A DNA stretch of 64,000 nucleotides from Pseudoduganella flava (GTDB taxonomy: Bacteria > Pseudomonadota > Gammaproteobacteria > Burkholderiales > Burkholderiaceae_D). The notes under the pieces are model-generated. The model was not told the DNA's origin. It searched no databases and saw only the letters and a program-made list of their open reading frames with translations. The DNA lies in the NCBI RefSeq assembly GCF_007830495.1, contig NZ_VLKW01000002.1, positions 81,840 to 145,839 of the forward strand, read 5' to 3'. Position 1 is the first letter of the stretch; each line of letters begins with the position of its first letter. Positions 48,373-60,820 of the stretch are shown here, one piece after another. Both the position numbers and the translations under genes were made by a program.

Positions 48373-48509
48373 TCGGCGCGGCCGATGAGCGTCAAATAAC
48401 GAACTGACGGGCGCTGTGGCGGTATTTTAGCTACGCGTTCCTGTCTTTTAGCAGTGATTTCGGTCCAGCTGAGTTCAGAAGCCGAAATTAGTTTTTCAGC
48501 GCGCAAACC

Positions 48510-48518
48510 TGATAAAAT
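48510..48518 (+). promoter_or_regulatory. Extended -10 promoter before acpP
   Basis: TGATAAAAT (TGn plus TAAAAT) lies 39 bp before the acpP ATG in a 184-bp gap. No good -35 is seen, as expected of an extended -10. High AcpP demand makes a private promoter plausible. Confidence 0.45.
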
Positions 48519-48556
48519 GCGCGCTTTCCGTAACATACACATAATGGAGCCATAAC

Positions 48557-48796
48557 ATGTCCGATATCGAACAACGCGTTAAGAAGATCGTCGCCGAACA
48601 ACTGGGCGTCGCCGAAGCAGACATCAAGAACGAATCGTCCTTCGTCGATGACCTGGGCGCCGATTCCCTCGACACCGTTGAACTGGTCATGGCGCTGGAA
48701 GACGAGTTCGAAATGGAAATCCCTGACGAACAGGCAGAAAAGATCACTACCGTGCAGCAGGCTATCGACTACGCAACTGCGCACGTGAAGGCCTAA
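48557..48796 (+). CDS. acpP: Acyl carrier protein AcpP
   Basis: A 79-residue, very acidic carrier. The phosphopantetheine serine lies in [12 protein letters not shown] (Ser37-38). It shuttles acyl chains among PlsX, FabD, FabG, FabH and FabF, all encoded around it, and is modified by AcpS (60817-61212). GGAGCC lies before the ATG. Confidence 0.98.
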   Translation: MSDIEQRVKKIVAEQLGVAEADIKNESSFVDDLGADSLDTVELVMALEDEFEMEIPDEQAEKITTVQQAIDYATAHVKA

Positions 48797-48838
48797 GCCA
48801 ACGCAACAAGCAGCACAGATCGACTCCAGGAGAATCGC

Positions 48839-50083
48839 TTGAGTTCCAAAAACCGTCGTGTGGTGGTTACCGGTCTCGGTTGCGTGTCCCCGATCGGCAA
48901 TACGATTGCCGAAGCGTGGAGCGCGGTTACCGAGGGTAAGTCCGGTATCGCCAACATCACCAAGTTTGATGCCAGCGCGTTCTCGACCCGCTTTGCCGGC
49001 GAGGTCAAGAACTTCAACGTCGAAGATTATCTCGACGCCAAGGAAGCCCGCCATATGGATACCTTCATCCATTACGGCATGGCCGCAGGCATCCAGGCGA
49101 TCCAGGATTCCGGTCTGGTCGTCACCGAAGAGAACGCCGATCGCATCGGCGTGATCATCGGCTCCGGCATCGGCGGCCTGCCGATGATCGAAGAACAGAA
49201 GGAAGATTACGACAAGCGCGGTCCGCGCCGTATCTCGCCGTTCTTCGTACCGGCCTCGATCATCAATATGATCTCCGGCAATCTCTCGATCAAATACGGC
49301 ATGCGCGGTCCCAACCTGGCGATCGTGACGGCCTGCACCACCGGCCTGCACAGCATCGGCGAAGCAGCCCGCCTGATCGAATACGGCGATGCCGACGCCA
49401 TGGTGGCCGGCGGTGCCGAATCCACCGTGTCGCCGCTGGGCCTGGGCGGTTTCGCCTCGGCCCGCGCACTGTCGACCCGCAACGACGATCCGGCCACCGC
49501 ATCCCGTCCATGGGACAAGGACCGCGACGGCTTCGTGCTGGGCGAGGGCGCCGGCGTGATGGTGCTGGAAGAGTACGAGCACGCGAAAGCGCGCGGTGCG
49601 AAGATCTACGCGGAACTGGTCGGCTACGGCATGAGCGCTGACGCGTACCACATGACGGCGCCGCGCGAAGACGGCAGCGGCGGCGCGAAGTCGGCGCTGA
49701 ACGCGCTGCGCAACGCCGGCCTCAACCCGGACCAGGTGCAGTACCTGAACGCGCACGGCACGTCGACGCCGGCGGGCGACGTCGCTGAAGTCTTCGGCAT
49801 CAAGTATGCCTTCGGCGCCCATGCGAAAAACCTGGTGGTCAGCTCGACGAAGTCGATGACCGGCCACCTGCTGGGCGGCGCCGGCGGCCTCGAGTCCGTG
49901 TTCACCGTGCTGGCGATCCACCACCAGGTGGCTCCGCCGACGATCAATATGTTCAACCAGGACCCGGCCTGCGACCTGGACTTCTGTGCCAACCAGGCGC
50001 GGCCGATGGCGATCCAGTATGCCGTGAAGAACTCGTTCGGCTTCGGCGGAACGAACGGCAGTCTCGTGTTCGGAAAAGTTTGA
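48839..50083 (+). CDS. fabF: Beta-ketoacyl-ACP synthase II (FabF)
   Basis: A 414-residue elongating condensing enzyme. The Cys nucleophile is in [12 protein letters not shown], and the His residues in [12 protein letters not shown] and [11 protein letters not shown]. It starts with TTG at 48839 ([13 protein letters not shown]), supported by CCAGGAG 7 bp upstream; no ATG precedes the conserved VVVTG strand. Confidence 0.97.
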   Translation: MSSKNRRVVVTGLGCVSPIGNTIAEAWSAVTEGKSGIANITKFDASAFSTRFAGEVKNFNVEDYLDAKEARHMDTFIHYGMAAGIQAIQDSGLVVTEENADRIGVIIGSGIGGLPMIEEQKEDYDKRGPRRISPFFVPASIINMISGNLSIKYGMRGPNLAIVTACTTGLHSIGEAARLIEYGDADAMVAGGAESTVSPLGLGGFASARALSTRNDDPATASRPWDKDRDGFVLGEGAGVMVLEEYEHAKARGAKIYAELVGYGMSADAYHMTAPREDGSGGAKSALNALRNAGLNPDQVQYLNAHGTSTPAGDVAEVFGIKYAFGAHAKNLVVSSTKSMTGHLLGGAGGLESVFTVLAIHHQVAPPTINMFNQDPACDLDFCANQARPMAIQYAVKNSFGFGGTNGSLVFGKV

Positions 50084-50401
50084 ACTTTTTTTGCTCACCC
50101 CGGTCATACCGGAGTGAGCGCTAAGAGGCCCGGCGGATTCCCGCCGCGGCCTGTCGGTGCCGGCGTCCGCCGGCATCCGTACGTCCGGTTTTCCGGTCGC
50201 CAGGTGTTCCACTCGGGATGCCGCGATCGCGACACGACAAGAGGCCGGCGCTTCCCACTGTAGTGATTCGTTGTAGCGGGTCTGCTTCCCGCGATGCTTT
50301 CGCTCGGCCTGGCTGTTTGCCGCCGTACGTTCCGGCGCCAGCGTCCGTCGCACCGGCTCGCCATCGCTGCATTGCGGCCGGACCAAGCCACCGGAGGGTG
50401 C
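50084..50401. other. Intergenic region after fabF with a hairpin
   Basis: These 318 bp contain an 11-bp imperfect stem-loop at 50093-50119 (GCTCACCCCGG/CCGGAGTGAGC). It has no T tract on its 3' side, although Ts precede it, so termination is uncertain. The rest is GC-rich and low in complexity. A longer upstream frame of ygfX enters it but lacks support. I see no other gene. Confidence 0.5.
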
Positions 50402-50890
50402 ATGTCGATCGCATTGTCGGCCACCGTTCGCGCTTCGCCGCTGCTGCGCCTTGCGCTGGCGTGCCTGTGCGCGGCCGTGCTTGTAGCCAGCACATGCGTG
50501 GCAAGCGATGGCGGCGGCGATGTCGCAAGCGCGCTGATGCTGGCCGCCGGCGTGCTTGGGGCCGGCTGTGGCAGGGCCGATGTCAATGCGGTGCGCATTG
50601 ATATTTCGGGTGGAGGCGGGATACGCCTGACGGTATACCAACAACTGGAAGTTGTAGACCACGCGGCGTCCGGTTGTAGCGCGGGCGATCCCGGTTGTAG
50701 CGCGCGGCTGCTGCCTGGATCGACGCTGTGGCCGTGGCTGCTGATCTTGCGGTTGCGGTGCCAGGACGAGGAGGGAAGCGAGCGCGTGCCAGGCCGCGTG
50801 CAGTGGCTCGTGGTGCTGCCGGACAGCGCGGCGCCGGACGTGCGCCGCCGACTGGCGCTGGCGGTCCGCGCGATCGCCGCCAGCCACTGA
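50402..50890 (+). CDS. ygfX: YgfX-like membrane protein
   Basis: A 162-residue protein matching the pattern of YgfX/CptA: an N-terminal VRASPLLRLALAC helix and a second hydrophobic segment (about 13-58) form a hairpin membrane anchor. The C-terminal half has WPWLLILRLR and LPDSAAPDVRRRLALAVR, the conserved LRLR...DS...D..RRLR pattern. E. coli YgfX affects cell division proteins with SdhE; here no sdhE is adjacent. ATG at 50402 follows GGAGGGTG. A 14-bp direct repeat (50670-50683, 50691-50704) adds a short Cys/Gly insertion. Confidence 0.65.
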   Translation: MSIALSATVRASPLLRLALACLCAAVLVASTCVASDGGGDVASALMLAAGVLGAGCGRADVNAVRIDISGGGGIRLTVYQQLEVVDHAASGCSAGDPGCSARLLPGSTLWPWLLILRLRCQDEEGSERVPGRVQWLVVLPDSAAPDVRRRLALAVRAIAASH

Positions 50891-50947
50891 TGCGCGTCAG
50901 GGCGGGCGCGGCAAGCGGCGCCGCCCGCCCGCACGCGCAAGCTGCAT

Positions 50948-50979
50948 CACGAACACCGTGTACCACGAACGCCGTGTAC
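50948..50979 (+). repeat. Two 16-bp tandem repeats before rpoE
   Basis: CACGAACACCGTGTAC and CACGAACGCCGTGTAC are adjacent copies with one difference, about 110-140 bp before the rpoE start. Each contains a GTGTAC motif. They could affect the rpoE leader or be neutral. Confidence 0.6.
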
Positions 50980-51088
50980 CACCAGCACCGCGGGGCGAAA
51001 AAAACCCCGGCCAGCTTTGAACCATCTGCGGCGGGTCGACTCTATAGCGGTATGAGCGCCCGCGCTGCAGGCCACCGAGGGTAAAGGT

Positions 51089-51691
51089 GTGACGACAGAC
51101 CGTGAGAGCGATCAGCTGCTGGTCGAGCGAGTCCAGGCAGGCGAACGGCAAGCGTTTGACTTGCTGGTGTCGAAGTATCAGCGCAGGCTGATGCGGCTGG
51201 TGTCGCGCATCGTGCACGACTCGGCCGAAGCGGAAGACGTGGTGCAGGAAACCTTCATCAAGGCCTTCCGCGCGCTGCGCCACTTCCGCGGCGATTCCGC
51301 CTTCTATACCTGGTTGTACCGGATCGGGATCAACACCGCCAAGAACTTCCTCGTTACCCAGAGCCGTCGCACTCCCACGTCCACGGACACCGATGCCGAA
51401 CAGGCCGAAGCGTTCGACGAAGGGGATCAGCTGCGCGACATCAATACGCCCGAGTCCATGTTGGCCAGCAAGCAGATCGCGCAAACGGTCAATGCCGCGA
51501 TGGATGCGCTGCCGCTCGACCTGCGGACGGCGATCGTGCTGCGCGAGATCGAAGGCCTGTCCTACGAAGAGATCTCGGACATCATGGCCTGCCCCATCGG
51601 AACCGTGCGCAGCCGGATCTTCCGGGCCCGCGAAGTGATCGCAGAAAAATTGCGCCCACTATTGGACATGCCGGTTGACAAGCGCTGGTAA
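51089..51691 (+). CDS. rpoE: ECF sigma factor RpoE (sigma-E)
   Basis: A 200-residue extracytoplasmic-function sigma factor of the RpoE/AlgU group. Region 2 is seen as YQRRLMRLVSRIV...AEDVVQETFIKAFRAL and region 4 as LREIEGLSYEEISDIMACPIGTVRSRIFRARE. It directs envelope-stress promoters. GTG at 51089 is taken as the start; the family begins with the same SDQLLVERVQAGE segment. rseA follows 66 bp downstream. Confidence 0.95.
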   Translation: MTTDRESDQLLVERVQAGERQAFDLLVSKYQRRLMRLVSRIVHDSAEAEDVVQETFIKAFRALRHFRGDSAFYTWLYRIGINTAKNFLVTQSRRTPTSTDTDAEQAEAFDEGDQLRDINTPESMLASKQIAQTVNAAMDALPLDLRTAIVLREIEGLSYEEISDIMACPIGTVRSRIFRAREVIAEKLRPLLDMPVDKRW

Positions 51692-51757
51692 GCGTTCGAC
51701 ACTGACAGTTCAGTGCGCGTAAATGCTGATTAACTATCGCGGCAGACAGGAAATGCC

Positions 51758-52072
51758 ATGGAAACTTCGACCCGACTGCAGGAAAACATCTCCGCGATGG
51801 TGGATAACGAATTGCCCGCGTGCGAGGTCGAGTTGACACTGGCGGGCCTGGCCGAACCGGAAGGGCGGGAAGCCTGGCACCTGTACCACCTGATCCGCGA
51901 TACGCTGCGTGCCGCCGCGGCGGGCCCCGAGCTGTCGCCGGGTTTCGCCGGCCGGCTGGCCGAACGGCTGGCCGACGAGGAACTGCCGGGCCGCCCGGCC
52001 GATGCGCTATCGCACGAACAGCGCGAGCAGCGCGGCGACAGCGCGTCGCCGGCCGCCGCCACGCTGCCGTAA
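51758..52072 (+). CDS. rseA: RseA-type anti-sigma-E factor, short form
   Basis: A 104-residue protein whose N-terminal 70 residues fit the RseA sigma-binding domain (ENISAMVDNELPACEVE...WHLYHLIRDTLR). E. coli RseA is 216 residues with a transmembrane helix and periplasmic domain. Here the frame ends after an Arg/Glu/Ala-rich tail with no hydrophobic segment, so the protein should be cytoplasmic. No RseB gene follows; the next gene is the protease. The start codon at 51758 has GACAGGAAA upstream. Confidence 0.8.
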   Translation: METSTRLQENISAMVDNELPACEVELTLAGLAEPEGREAWHLYHLIRDTLRAAAAGPELSPGFAGRLAERLADEELPGRPADALSHEQREQRGDSASPAAATLP

Positions 52073-52274
52073 TCCTGGGCATTCCCCATCCTGCCCCGCT
52101 CACCCTGTTACAAATCCTCTCCCGTCGTTACAGGGCGGTACAAATCTCCTCTTGAAATTTGTTGCCTCTTGCAACATCTTGTGCGTGCTGCAACTTTGGG
52201 TTTTCGCTTACCATACGGCGACAGCCCCGGCTGCGTTGCGTTACGTTGTGCCAACCGATAACTATACGATTCCT

Positions 52275-53780
52275 ATGAAAACCAAACTCTCTGCTGGAAG
52301 CAAAACTCTGTCGGCGCTGATGGTCAGCGCAGGGATCCTGTTCGCGCCTGCCACGTTTGGCCTGGCGCCCGTGCACGCGGCCGCGGCGTCCGTGGCCGGC
52401 TTGCCCGATTTCGCGGACATGGTGGAAAAAGTGGGGCCGGCCGTCGTCAACATCCGCACCACGGAGCGCCGCCTGCTGCGCGACCCGAACATGCCGGACG
52501 AGGACGAGATGCAGGAATTCTTCCGCCGCTTCTTCGGCGGCCAGTTCCCGCAGCCCCGTCGCGACGGCCAGCAGCAGCGCGGCCAGCAGCGCCGCGCGAT
52601 CCCCCAGCAGGAGCAGGAAGTGCAGCGCGGCGTCGGCTCCGGCTTCATCATCTCCGCCGACGGCTACGTGCTGACCAATGCGCACGTCGTGGCAGGCGCC
52701 GACGAGGTCTACGTCACGCTGACGGACAAGCGTGAGTTCAAGGCCAAGGTGCTGGGTTCCGACACCCGCACCGACGTGGCGCTGCTGAAGATCGACGGCA
52801 GCAAGCTGCCGGTGCTGACGATGGGCGACTCGAACAAGATCCGCGTCGGCGAATGGGTCGTCGCGATCGGTTCGCCGTTCAACCTGGAGAACACCGTCAC
52901 GGCCGGCATCATCTCGGCCAAGGCGCGCGACACGGGCGAATACCTGCCGCTGATCCAGAGCGACGTGGCCGTCAACCCGGGTAACTCGGGCGGTCCGCTG
53001 ATCAATATGCGCGGCGAAGTCATCGGCATCAACTCGCAGATCGCCACCTTGTCCGGCGCCTATAACGGCATCTCGTTCGCCGTGCCGATCGACGAGGCGA
53101 TGCGCGTCGCGGACCAGCTGAAGAAGAGCGGCAAGGTGACCCGCGGTCGCATCGGCGTGTCGATCAGCGAGGTGACGCGCGACGTGGCCGAGTCGCTGGG
53201 CTTGAAGAGCGCCCGCGGCGCCGAGGTGTCGATGGTCGAGGAGGGCGGGCCGGCCGCGAAAGCGGGCGTGCGCGCCGGCGACATCGTCATCAAGTTCAAC
53301 GGCCGTGACATCGAAAAATCCGGCGACCTGCCGCGCCTGGTGGGCAACACGGCGCCGAATTCGCGCGCGACGATCACCGTATGGCGCCAGGGCCAGGCCG
53401 TAGACCTGCCGCTGACCGTGGCCGAACTGCAGTCGGACGAGCCGGAGAAGGGCGCCCGCGGCGAGCGCGGCGGCAAGCAGAAGTCCGAGAGCGCGGCCAA
53501 TTCGCTGGGCCTGCAGGTCTCCGACCTGTCCGCCGCGGACAAGAAGGAACTGGGCGTGACGGGCGGCGTGCGGGTCGATGCCGCCGGTGGTGCGGCAGGC
53601 GCGGCGGGCATCCGCGAGAACGACGTGCTGCTGCAGCTGAACAACACGCCGATCACGGATGCCAAGCAGTTCCAGTCGCTCGTCATCAAGCTCGATCCGA
53701 AGAAGAACGCGGTCCTGCTGGTGCGCCGTGGCGATGTCGCACGCTTCCTGACGTTGCGCCCGGCCCCGGCCGCACGCTGA
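52275..53780 (+). CDS. mucD: Periplasmic Do-family serine protease (DegQ/MucD-like)
   Basis: A 501-residue HtrA protease with a signal peptide (residues 1-35, ending APVHAAAA). The catalytic triad is seen as TNAHVV (His), RTDVALLKI (Asp) and VNPGNSGGPL (Ser). Two PDZ domains follow (about 285-375 and 405-490). A Gln/Arg-rich LA-type loop lies at about 95-115. It degrades or refolds damaged envelope proteins. Location after rpoE-rseA is the usual one for mucD. ATG at 52275 is fixed by the signal peptide. Confidence 0.93.
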   Translation: MKTKLSAGSKTLSALMVSAGILFAPATFGLAPVHAAAASVAGLPDFADMVEKVGPAVVNIRTTERRLLRDPNMPDEDEMQEFFRRFFGGQFPQPRRDGQQQRGQQRRAIPQQEQEVQRGVGSGFIISADGYVLTNAHVVAGADEVYVTLTDKREFKAKVLGSDTRTDVALLKIDGSKLPVLTMGDSNKIRVGEWVVAIGSPFNLENTVTAGIISAKARDTGEYLPLIQSDVAVNPGNSGGPLINMRGEVIGINSQIATLSGAYNGISFAVPIDEAMRVADQLKKSGKVTRGRIGVSISEVTRDVAESLGLKSARGAEVSMVEEGGPAAKAGVRAGDIVIKFNGRDIEKSGDLPRLVGNTAPNSRATITVWRQGQAVDLPLTVAELQSDEPEKGARGERGGKQKSESAANSLGLQVSDLSAADKKELGVTGGVRVDAAGGAAGAAGIRENDVLLQLNNTPITDAKQFQSLVIKLDPKKNAVLLVRRGDVARFLTLRPAPAAR

Positions 53781-53790
53781 CGGGAGCCGT

Positions 53791-54039
53791 GTGAAGTTCA
53801 CGCTGTATTCGCGCAGCTACTGCCACCTGTGCCAGGACATGCTCGACGCATTGCTGGCACTGCAAACGCCGGAGCGGCCGTTCACCGTCGACGTGATCGA
53901 CGTGGACGCCGATCCGGCGCTGGTGGCCCGTTTCGACGAGCTCGTCCCGGTGCTGTTCGCCGCCCTGGACGAGCCCGAGCTCTGTCATTACTTCCTCGAT
54001 GAAGGCAAAGTGCGCGCAGTCCTCACCTCCCCAGCTTGA
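53791..54039 (+). CDS. Glutaredoxin-like protein (DUF836)
   Basis: An 82-residue thioredoxin-fold protein with KFTLYSRSYCHLCQDM: a CxxC redox pair at Cys11-Cys14. VPVLF carries the cis-proline of the fold. DUF836 members of this length commonly sit between mucD and lepA in betaproteobacteria. GTG at 53791, 10 bp after the mucD stop. Redox partner unknown. Confidence 0.85.
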   Translation: MKFTLYSRSYCHLCQDMLDALLALQTPERPFTVDVIDVDADPALVARFDELVPVLFAALDEPELCHYFLDEGKVRAVLTSPA

Positions 54040-54196
54040 CGTTTTTGCATCTGTGCGACCCCGTCACGTCGGAAAACGGGCTTTCCACTCTGAAATCCGG
54101 TAAAATGCGAGGGATTTCCCCTCGTTTTGTCGAAAGGCGCTCGCCCAGGGCTTCTTCTGCGCAGAGCGCTTTTTGTATTGCACCGTTTTTAATTTA

Positions 54197-55986
<1,790 letters not shown>

Positions 55987-55990
<4 letters not shown>

Positions 55991-56907
55991 CAATGCAAAG
56001 CATCTTGGGCAATTTCGCACTGATCCTGTTCGTGCTGATGGTGATCACCGGGATCATCTGGGTCCTCGACGTGTTTTATTTGTCCAAGCAGCGCCGGGCT
56101 AGCGCGGACCGTGCGCTGGCCGAGTACGACAGCCGGATCGCCGTGTCGACGGCGAACGGGATCCGTCACGACGGCAACGCGGAAAAGCGCGCCGAGATCG
56201 AAGCGAAGATCCTGCGCCAGCCGACGTGGATCGAGTACTCGGGCAGCTTCTTCCCCGTGATCGCGCTCGTGTTCGTGCTGCGTTCGTTCCTGTTCGAGCC
56301 GTTCAAGATCCCGTCGTCGTCGATGGTGCCGACCTTGCTCGTCGGTGACCTGATCCTCGTGAACAAGTTCACGTACGGCATCCGCCTGCCGATCATCAAC
56401 GAGAAGATCATTCCGATCAACGACCCGCAGCGCGGCGACGTGATGGTGTTCAAGTATCCGAAGGACATGAGCCAGGATTACATCAAGCGTGTGATCGGCG
56501 TGCCCGGTGATAAGATCACCTATGAGAACAAGCGCCTGACGGTGAACGGCAAGCCGGTGACGTACGCCGGCCTGGACGATTACCTCGACGACGAAAGCCT
56601 CGTGTACAAGAAGCAGTACCGGGAAAGCCTGACGGGCGTCGAGCACCGCATCCTGAACGACGAGCGGGCGCCGACGTTGAACCTGTCCGACGTGCGCGAC
56701 TTCCCGCACAAGGATGCGTGCACCTATACGTACGACGGCTTTACGTGCGTCGTGCCAGCCGGCAACTACTTCATGATGGGCGACAACCGTGACAACAGCG
56801 CGGACAGCCGTTACTGGGGTTTCGTACCTGACAAGAACATTGTCGGCAAGGCTGTCGCGGTCTGGATGAACCTGTCCAATCCGCGCCGGATCGGCGGCAT
56901 TCAATAA
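55987..56907 (+). CDS. lepB: Signal peptidase I (LepB)
   Basis: A 306-residue inner-membrane protease that cleaves Sec and Tat signal peptides. The N-terminal helix (about 5-30) and a second one (about 80-98) anchor it. The nucleophile Ser is in [12 protein letters not shown] and the general-base Lys in [12 protein letters not shown]; box E is [14 protein letters not shown]. Overlaps lepA by 4 bp. Confidence 0.97.
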
Positions 56908-56921
56908 ATAAAGGAGTGGCG

Positions 56922-57305
56922 ATGCGGGCGAGTCGTGCGGACAGACAGGGCGGCATCTCGCTGGTGGGCCTGATCGTCACGCTGGCGGTATTGGGCGTGC
57001 TGGCGCTGCTGGCGATGCAGGTACTGCCGACGTACACGGAATACCGCTCGATCAACGCGGCCGTCGCGAAGGCGAAGACGGCCGGGACGCCGCAGGAAAT
57101 CCGCGCCGCGTTCGACCGCAGCGCCGAGGTAAACTACATCACGTCGATCGCGGGCCGCGACCTGACGATCGAACGCGTCAATGGCGAGACGGAAGTGTCC
57201 TTCGCCTACGACAAGAAAATCCACCTGGCCGGGCCGGCCAGCCTGCTGCTCGAATACAGCGGCTCGACCGCGAAAGGCGGTCCTACCACCGCGAAGGCGG
57301 ATTGA
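56922..57305 (+). CDS. DUF4845 membrane protein
   Basis: A 127-residue protein of DUF4845, found almost always between lepB and rnc. It has one N-terminal transmembrane helix (about 13-37, [20 protein letters not shown]), pilin-like in appearance with [11 protein letters not shown] before it, then a soluble domain ([16 protein letters not shown]...). ATG 56922 is 6 bp after AAGGAG; a GTG at 56916 overlaps that site and is rejected. Function unknown. Confidence 0.85.
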   Translation: MRASRADRQGGISLVGLIVTLAVLGVLALLAMQVLPTYTEYRSINAAVAKAKTAGTPQEIRAAFDRSAEVNYITSIAGRDLTIERVNGETEVSFAYDKKIHLAGPASLLLEYSGSTAKGGPTTAKAD

Positions 57306-57312
57306 GGAATTG

Positions 57313-58101
57313 ATGAATTTACAGTTATTGCAAACCAAGCTGGGTCATACGTTTCAGGATGCTGGGTTGTTGCAGCAGGCCCTGACGCATCGCAGCCACA
57401 GCAGTTTGCATAACGAACGCCTCGAATTCCTTGGCGACTCGATCCTGAACTGCGTCGTCGCGTCGATCCTGTACGAGCGCTACGAGCAGATCGACGAAGG
57501 CGACCTGTCCCGCCTGCGGGCCAACCTCGTCAAGCAGCAATCGCTGTACGAGATCGCTCAGAAGCTCGAGCTGTCGCAGTTCCTGCGGCTGGGCGAGGGC
57601 GAGCTGAAGTCGGGCGGCTTTCGCCGGCCGTCGATCCTGGCCGACACGCTCGAAGCGCTGCTGGGCGCGATCTTCCTGGACGCCGGCTTCGACGCCGCCG
57701 CGCGCGTGATCCGCGCGTTCTACATCCCGATCCTCGATTCCGTCGACCCGCGCACCCTGGGCAAGGATGCCAAGACGCTGTTGCAGGAATTCCTGCAGAG
57801 TAAAAAGATCTCGTTGCCGCTGTACAACGTCGTTGCCACGCATGGCGCCGCGCACAGCCAGGAATTCGAGATCGAATGCCTGGTGCCGAAGCTGGGCATC
57901 CAGGTCTACGGCCGGGGCGGCAGCCGCCGCGCCGGCGAACAAGCCGCCGCCAAGCTGGCGCTGGAAGTGGCCGAGCAGGCGCTGTTGAAGGCGCCGGCCG
58001 CCGCACGCAAGAGCCGCCCCCGTGCCGCCCAGCTGAAGCTGGCCGGCATCGCCACCGTACAGAGCGACGAGCCGGCCGCAAAGAAGCTCGCGAACAAATA
58101 A
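57313..58101 (+). CDS. rnc: Ribonuclease III
   Basis: A 262-residue endonuclease for double-stranded RNA that processes rRNA precursors and some mRNAs. The signature [12 protein letters not shown] holds the metal-binding acidic residues, with the second acidic site in [16 protein letters not shown] dsRNA-binding domain covers about 155-225. A basic, Ala-rich tail of about 35 residues extends beyond the usual end. era follows 12 bp downstream. Confidence 0.97.
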   Translation: MNLQLLQTKLGHTFQDAGLLQQALTHRSHSSLHNERLEFLGDSILNCVVASILYERYEQIDEGDLSRLRANLVKQQSLYEIAQKLELSQFLRLGEGELKSGGFRRPSILADTLEALLGAIFLDAGFDAAARVIRAFYIPILDSVDPRTLGKDAKTLLQEFLQSKKISLPLYNVVATHGAAHSQEFEIECLVPKLGIQVYGRGGSRRAGEQAAAKLALEVAEQALLKAPAAARKSRPRAAQLKLAGIATVQSDEPAAKKLANK

Positions 58102-58113
58102 CCGAGAAACACC

Positions 58114-59016
<903 letters not shown>

Positions 59017-59022
59017 CCGATT

Positions 59023-60051
59023 ATGCCGAAGCGGCGTACCGTCGAGCCTGTGTCCACTTTCTCCCATCTGGGGTCAGACCCGGAAGTGGACACGAGCTCG
59101 ACTGTAACCATCAAGGCAGATGAGCCTGCGTCCACTCTGGGGGCTGCCCCCATGGACGAACACCCCATGGACGAACCCATGGACACGAGTTCAACATTGG
59201 CGGCGCGCGAGGAGCGCGCCCCCTACCTGGTAACGCCTGAGCTCGTGTCCACTTCCGGGTCTGACCCCAGAGTGGAAAAAGTGGACACGGGCCCAGCCGC
59301 AGTGCCACCGCTCCGCAAGCGCGCCCAGCCGCGCACCGTCGGCACCCGTGTCACCGCGCAGCCGGCGTTCGTCCTCCACAGCTATCCGTACAAGGAAACC
59401 AGCCTCATCGTCGAGCTGCTGACGCGCGACTTCGGCCGCGTGGCGCTGATCGCAAAGGGGGCGAAGCGACCGCATTCGCAGCTGCGCGGCGTGCTGCAGA
59501 CGTTTCAGCCGCTGTCCGCCGGCTGGTCCGGCAAGAACGAGCTGCGCACGCTGACCGATGCCGACTGGGTCGGCGGCCTGCTGCCGCTCGAGAAGACGGC
59601 GCTGCTGTGCGGCTTCTACCTGAACGAGCTGCTCGTGAAGCTGCTGGCGCGCGACGATGCGCACCCGGCGTTGTTCGATCACTATGTCGCCACGCTGAAC
59701 CAGCTGGCGCACCAGGAGCCGCCGCCGATCGTCTTGCGGAAGTTCGAAACGGCCTTACTTAAGGAGACTGGCGTCGCCGCCGACCTGACGCGCTGCGCCG
59801 ACACGCGCACGAAAGTGCGCGCCGATGTACAGTACGTGGTGGACCCGGAGCGCGGCCCGCGTCCCGCCCGGCAGGACGACATGGCCCCGCGGGTGGCCGG
59901 CAAGACGCTGCTCGACATGGAGCGCGAGGATTACCAGGACCCGGCCACGCAGGCGCAAAGCAAGCAGCTGATGCGGCACCTGCTGGCCTGGCACCTGAAC
60001 GGGGCGCCCCTGAACACGCGCCAGATTTTGATCGACCTGATGCAACTGTAA
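59023..60051 (+). CDS. recO: DNA repair protein RecO with repeat-derived N-terminal extension
   Basis: RecO loads RecA with RecR at gaps. The family core begins at about residue 104 ([20 protein letters not shown]) and runs to 342 with [14 protein letters not shown] and [17 protein letters not shown]. About 90-100 residues in front are low-complexity Ser/Thr/Glu/Pro sequence with no RecO homology, encoded by the inverted repeat at 59044-59288. ATG 59023 is the only start well placed after era; a start just before the core would need a GTG such as the one encoding V105. The extension may be translated or skipped. Confidence 0.88.
   Translation: MPKRRTVEPVSTFSHLGSDPEVDTSSTVTIKADEPASTLGAAPMDEHPMDEPMDTSSTLAAREERAPYLVTPELVSTSGSDPRVEKVDTGPAAVPPLRKRAQPRTVGTRVTAQPAFVLHSYPYKETSLIVELLTRDFGRVALIAKGAKRPHSQLRGVLQTFQPLSAGWSGKNELRTLTDADWVGGLLPLEKTALLCGFYLNELLVKLLARDDAHPALFDHYVATLNQLAHQEPPPIVLRKFETALLKETGVAADLTRCADTRTKVRADVQYVVDPERGPRPARQDDMAPRVAGKTLLDMEREDYQDPATQAQSKQLMRHLLAWHLNGAPLNTRQILIDLMQL
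59044..59288. repeat. GTGTC...GACAC palindromic repeats inside recO
   Basis: Two 44-bp elements, 59050-59093 and 59245-59288, both run GTGTCCACTT...AGTGGACAC and contain GGGTCAGACCC or its complement. They are inverted copies of each other with a few differences. A partial third copy starts at about 59122 (GAGCCTGCGTCCACT, compare GAGCCTGTGTCCACT at 59044). CCATGGACGAAC-type short repeats lie between them. All three frames stay open in the recO direction. Confidence 0.88.
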
Positions 60052-60061
60052 AAATAACACC

Positions 60062-60820
60062 ATGAGCTACCTCCACCCTAGCGGCACCATGATCGACCTC
60101 GGCGTGAACATCGACCACGTGGCCACGCTGCGCAATGCGCGCGGCACGAAGTATCCCGACCCGATCCGCGCCGCGCTGCTGGCCGAACAGGCCGGTGCCG
60201 ACTGCATCACGCTGCACCTGCGCGAGGACCGCCGCCACATCAAGGATGCGGACGTGATCGCGCTGGCGCCGCAGCTGATCACGCGGATGAACCTGGAGGC
60301 CGCGGTGACGCCCGAGATGATCGACTTCGCCTGCCGCATCAAGCCGGCCGACGTGTGCCTCGTGCCCGAGAAGCGCACCGAGATCACGACCGAAGGTGGC
60401 CTCGACGTGGTGCGCTTCCACAAGGAAGTCGCGGCCGCCGTCAAGCAGCTGCAGGGCGAGAACATCCGCGTCTCGCTGTTCATCGACGCGGACGAGGACC
60501 AGATCGCCGCCGCGGCCGATGTCGGCGCACCCGTCATCGAACTGCACACGGGTGCCTACGCCGATGCGGAAGGCGAGGAACAGCAAAAGGAACTGGAGCG
60601 CATCAAGGCCGGCGTACGCTGGGGCGTGCAGCGCGGCCTGAAGGTCAACGCCGGTCACGGCCTGCACTACACGAACGTGCAGGCGATCGCCGCGATCCCG
60701 CAGATCGAGGAACTGAACATCGGCCATGCGATCGTCGCGCATTCGGTCTTCGTGGGCTGGGAAAACGCCGTGCGGGAGATGAAGGCGATCATGGTGTCCA
60801 CGCGTCTCGGAGCGAAATGA
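60062..60820 (+). CDS. pdxJ: Pyridoxine 5'-phosphate synthase
   Basis: A 252-residue TIM-barrel enzyme that makes pyridoxine phosphate from 1-deoxyxylulose 5-phosphate and aminoacetone phosphate. [42 protein letters not shown] and GHGLHYTNV are the conserved active-site loops. The ATG at 60062 is used; an internal ATG at 60092 ([10 protein letters not shown]) is also a common family start. Overlaps acpS by 4 bp. Confidence 0.96.
   Translation: MSYLHPSGTMIDLGVNIDHVATLRNARGTKYPDPIRAALLAEQAGADCITLHLREDRRHIKDADVIALAPQLITRMNLEAAVTPEMIDFACRIKPADVCLVPEKRTEITTEGGLDVVRFHKEVAAAVKQLQGENIRVSLFIDADEDQIAAAADVGAPVIELHTGAYADAEGEEQQKELERIKAGVRWGVQRGLKVNAGHGLHYTNVQAIAAIPQIEELNIGHAIVAHSVFVGWENAVREMKAIMVSTRLGAK

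Noticed and set aside
50093..50119. Intrinsic terminator of fabF
   Set aside because: The stem is good but no T tract follows; the T run lies before it, so I list it only as a hairpin within the intergenic region.
48488..50887. Minus-strand open frame of about 800 codons across acpP, fabF and ygfX
   Set aside because: Spans three genes of the opposite strand and has no domain.
52180..52274. Sigma-E promoter before the mucD-like gene
   Set aside because: GCAACTTT resembles the -35 box, but no TCTGA/GGTC-type -10 lies at the right distance.
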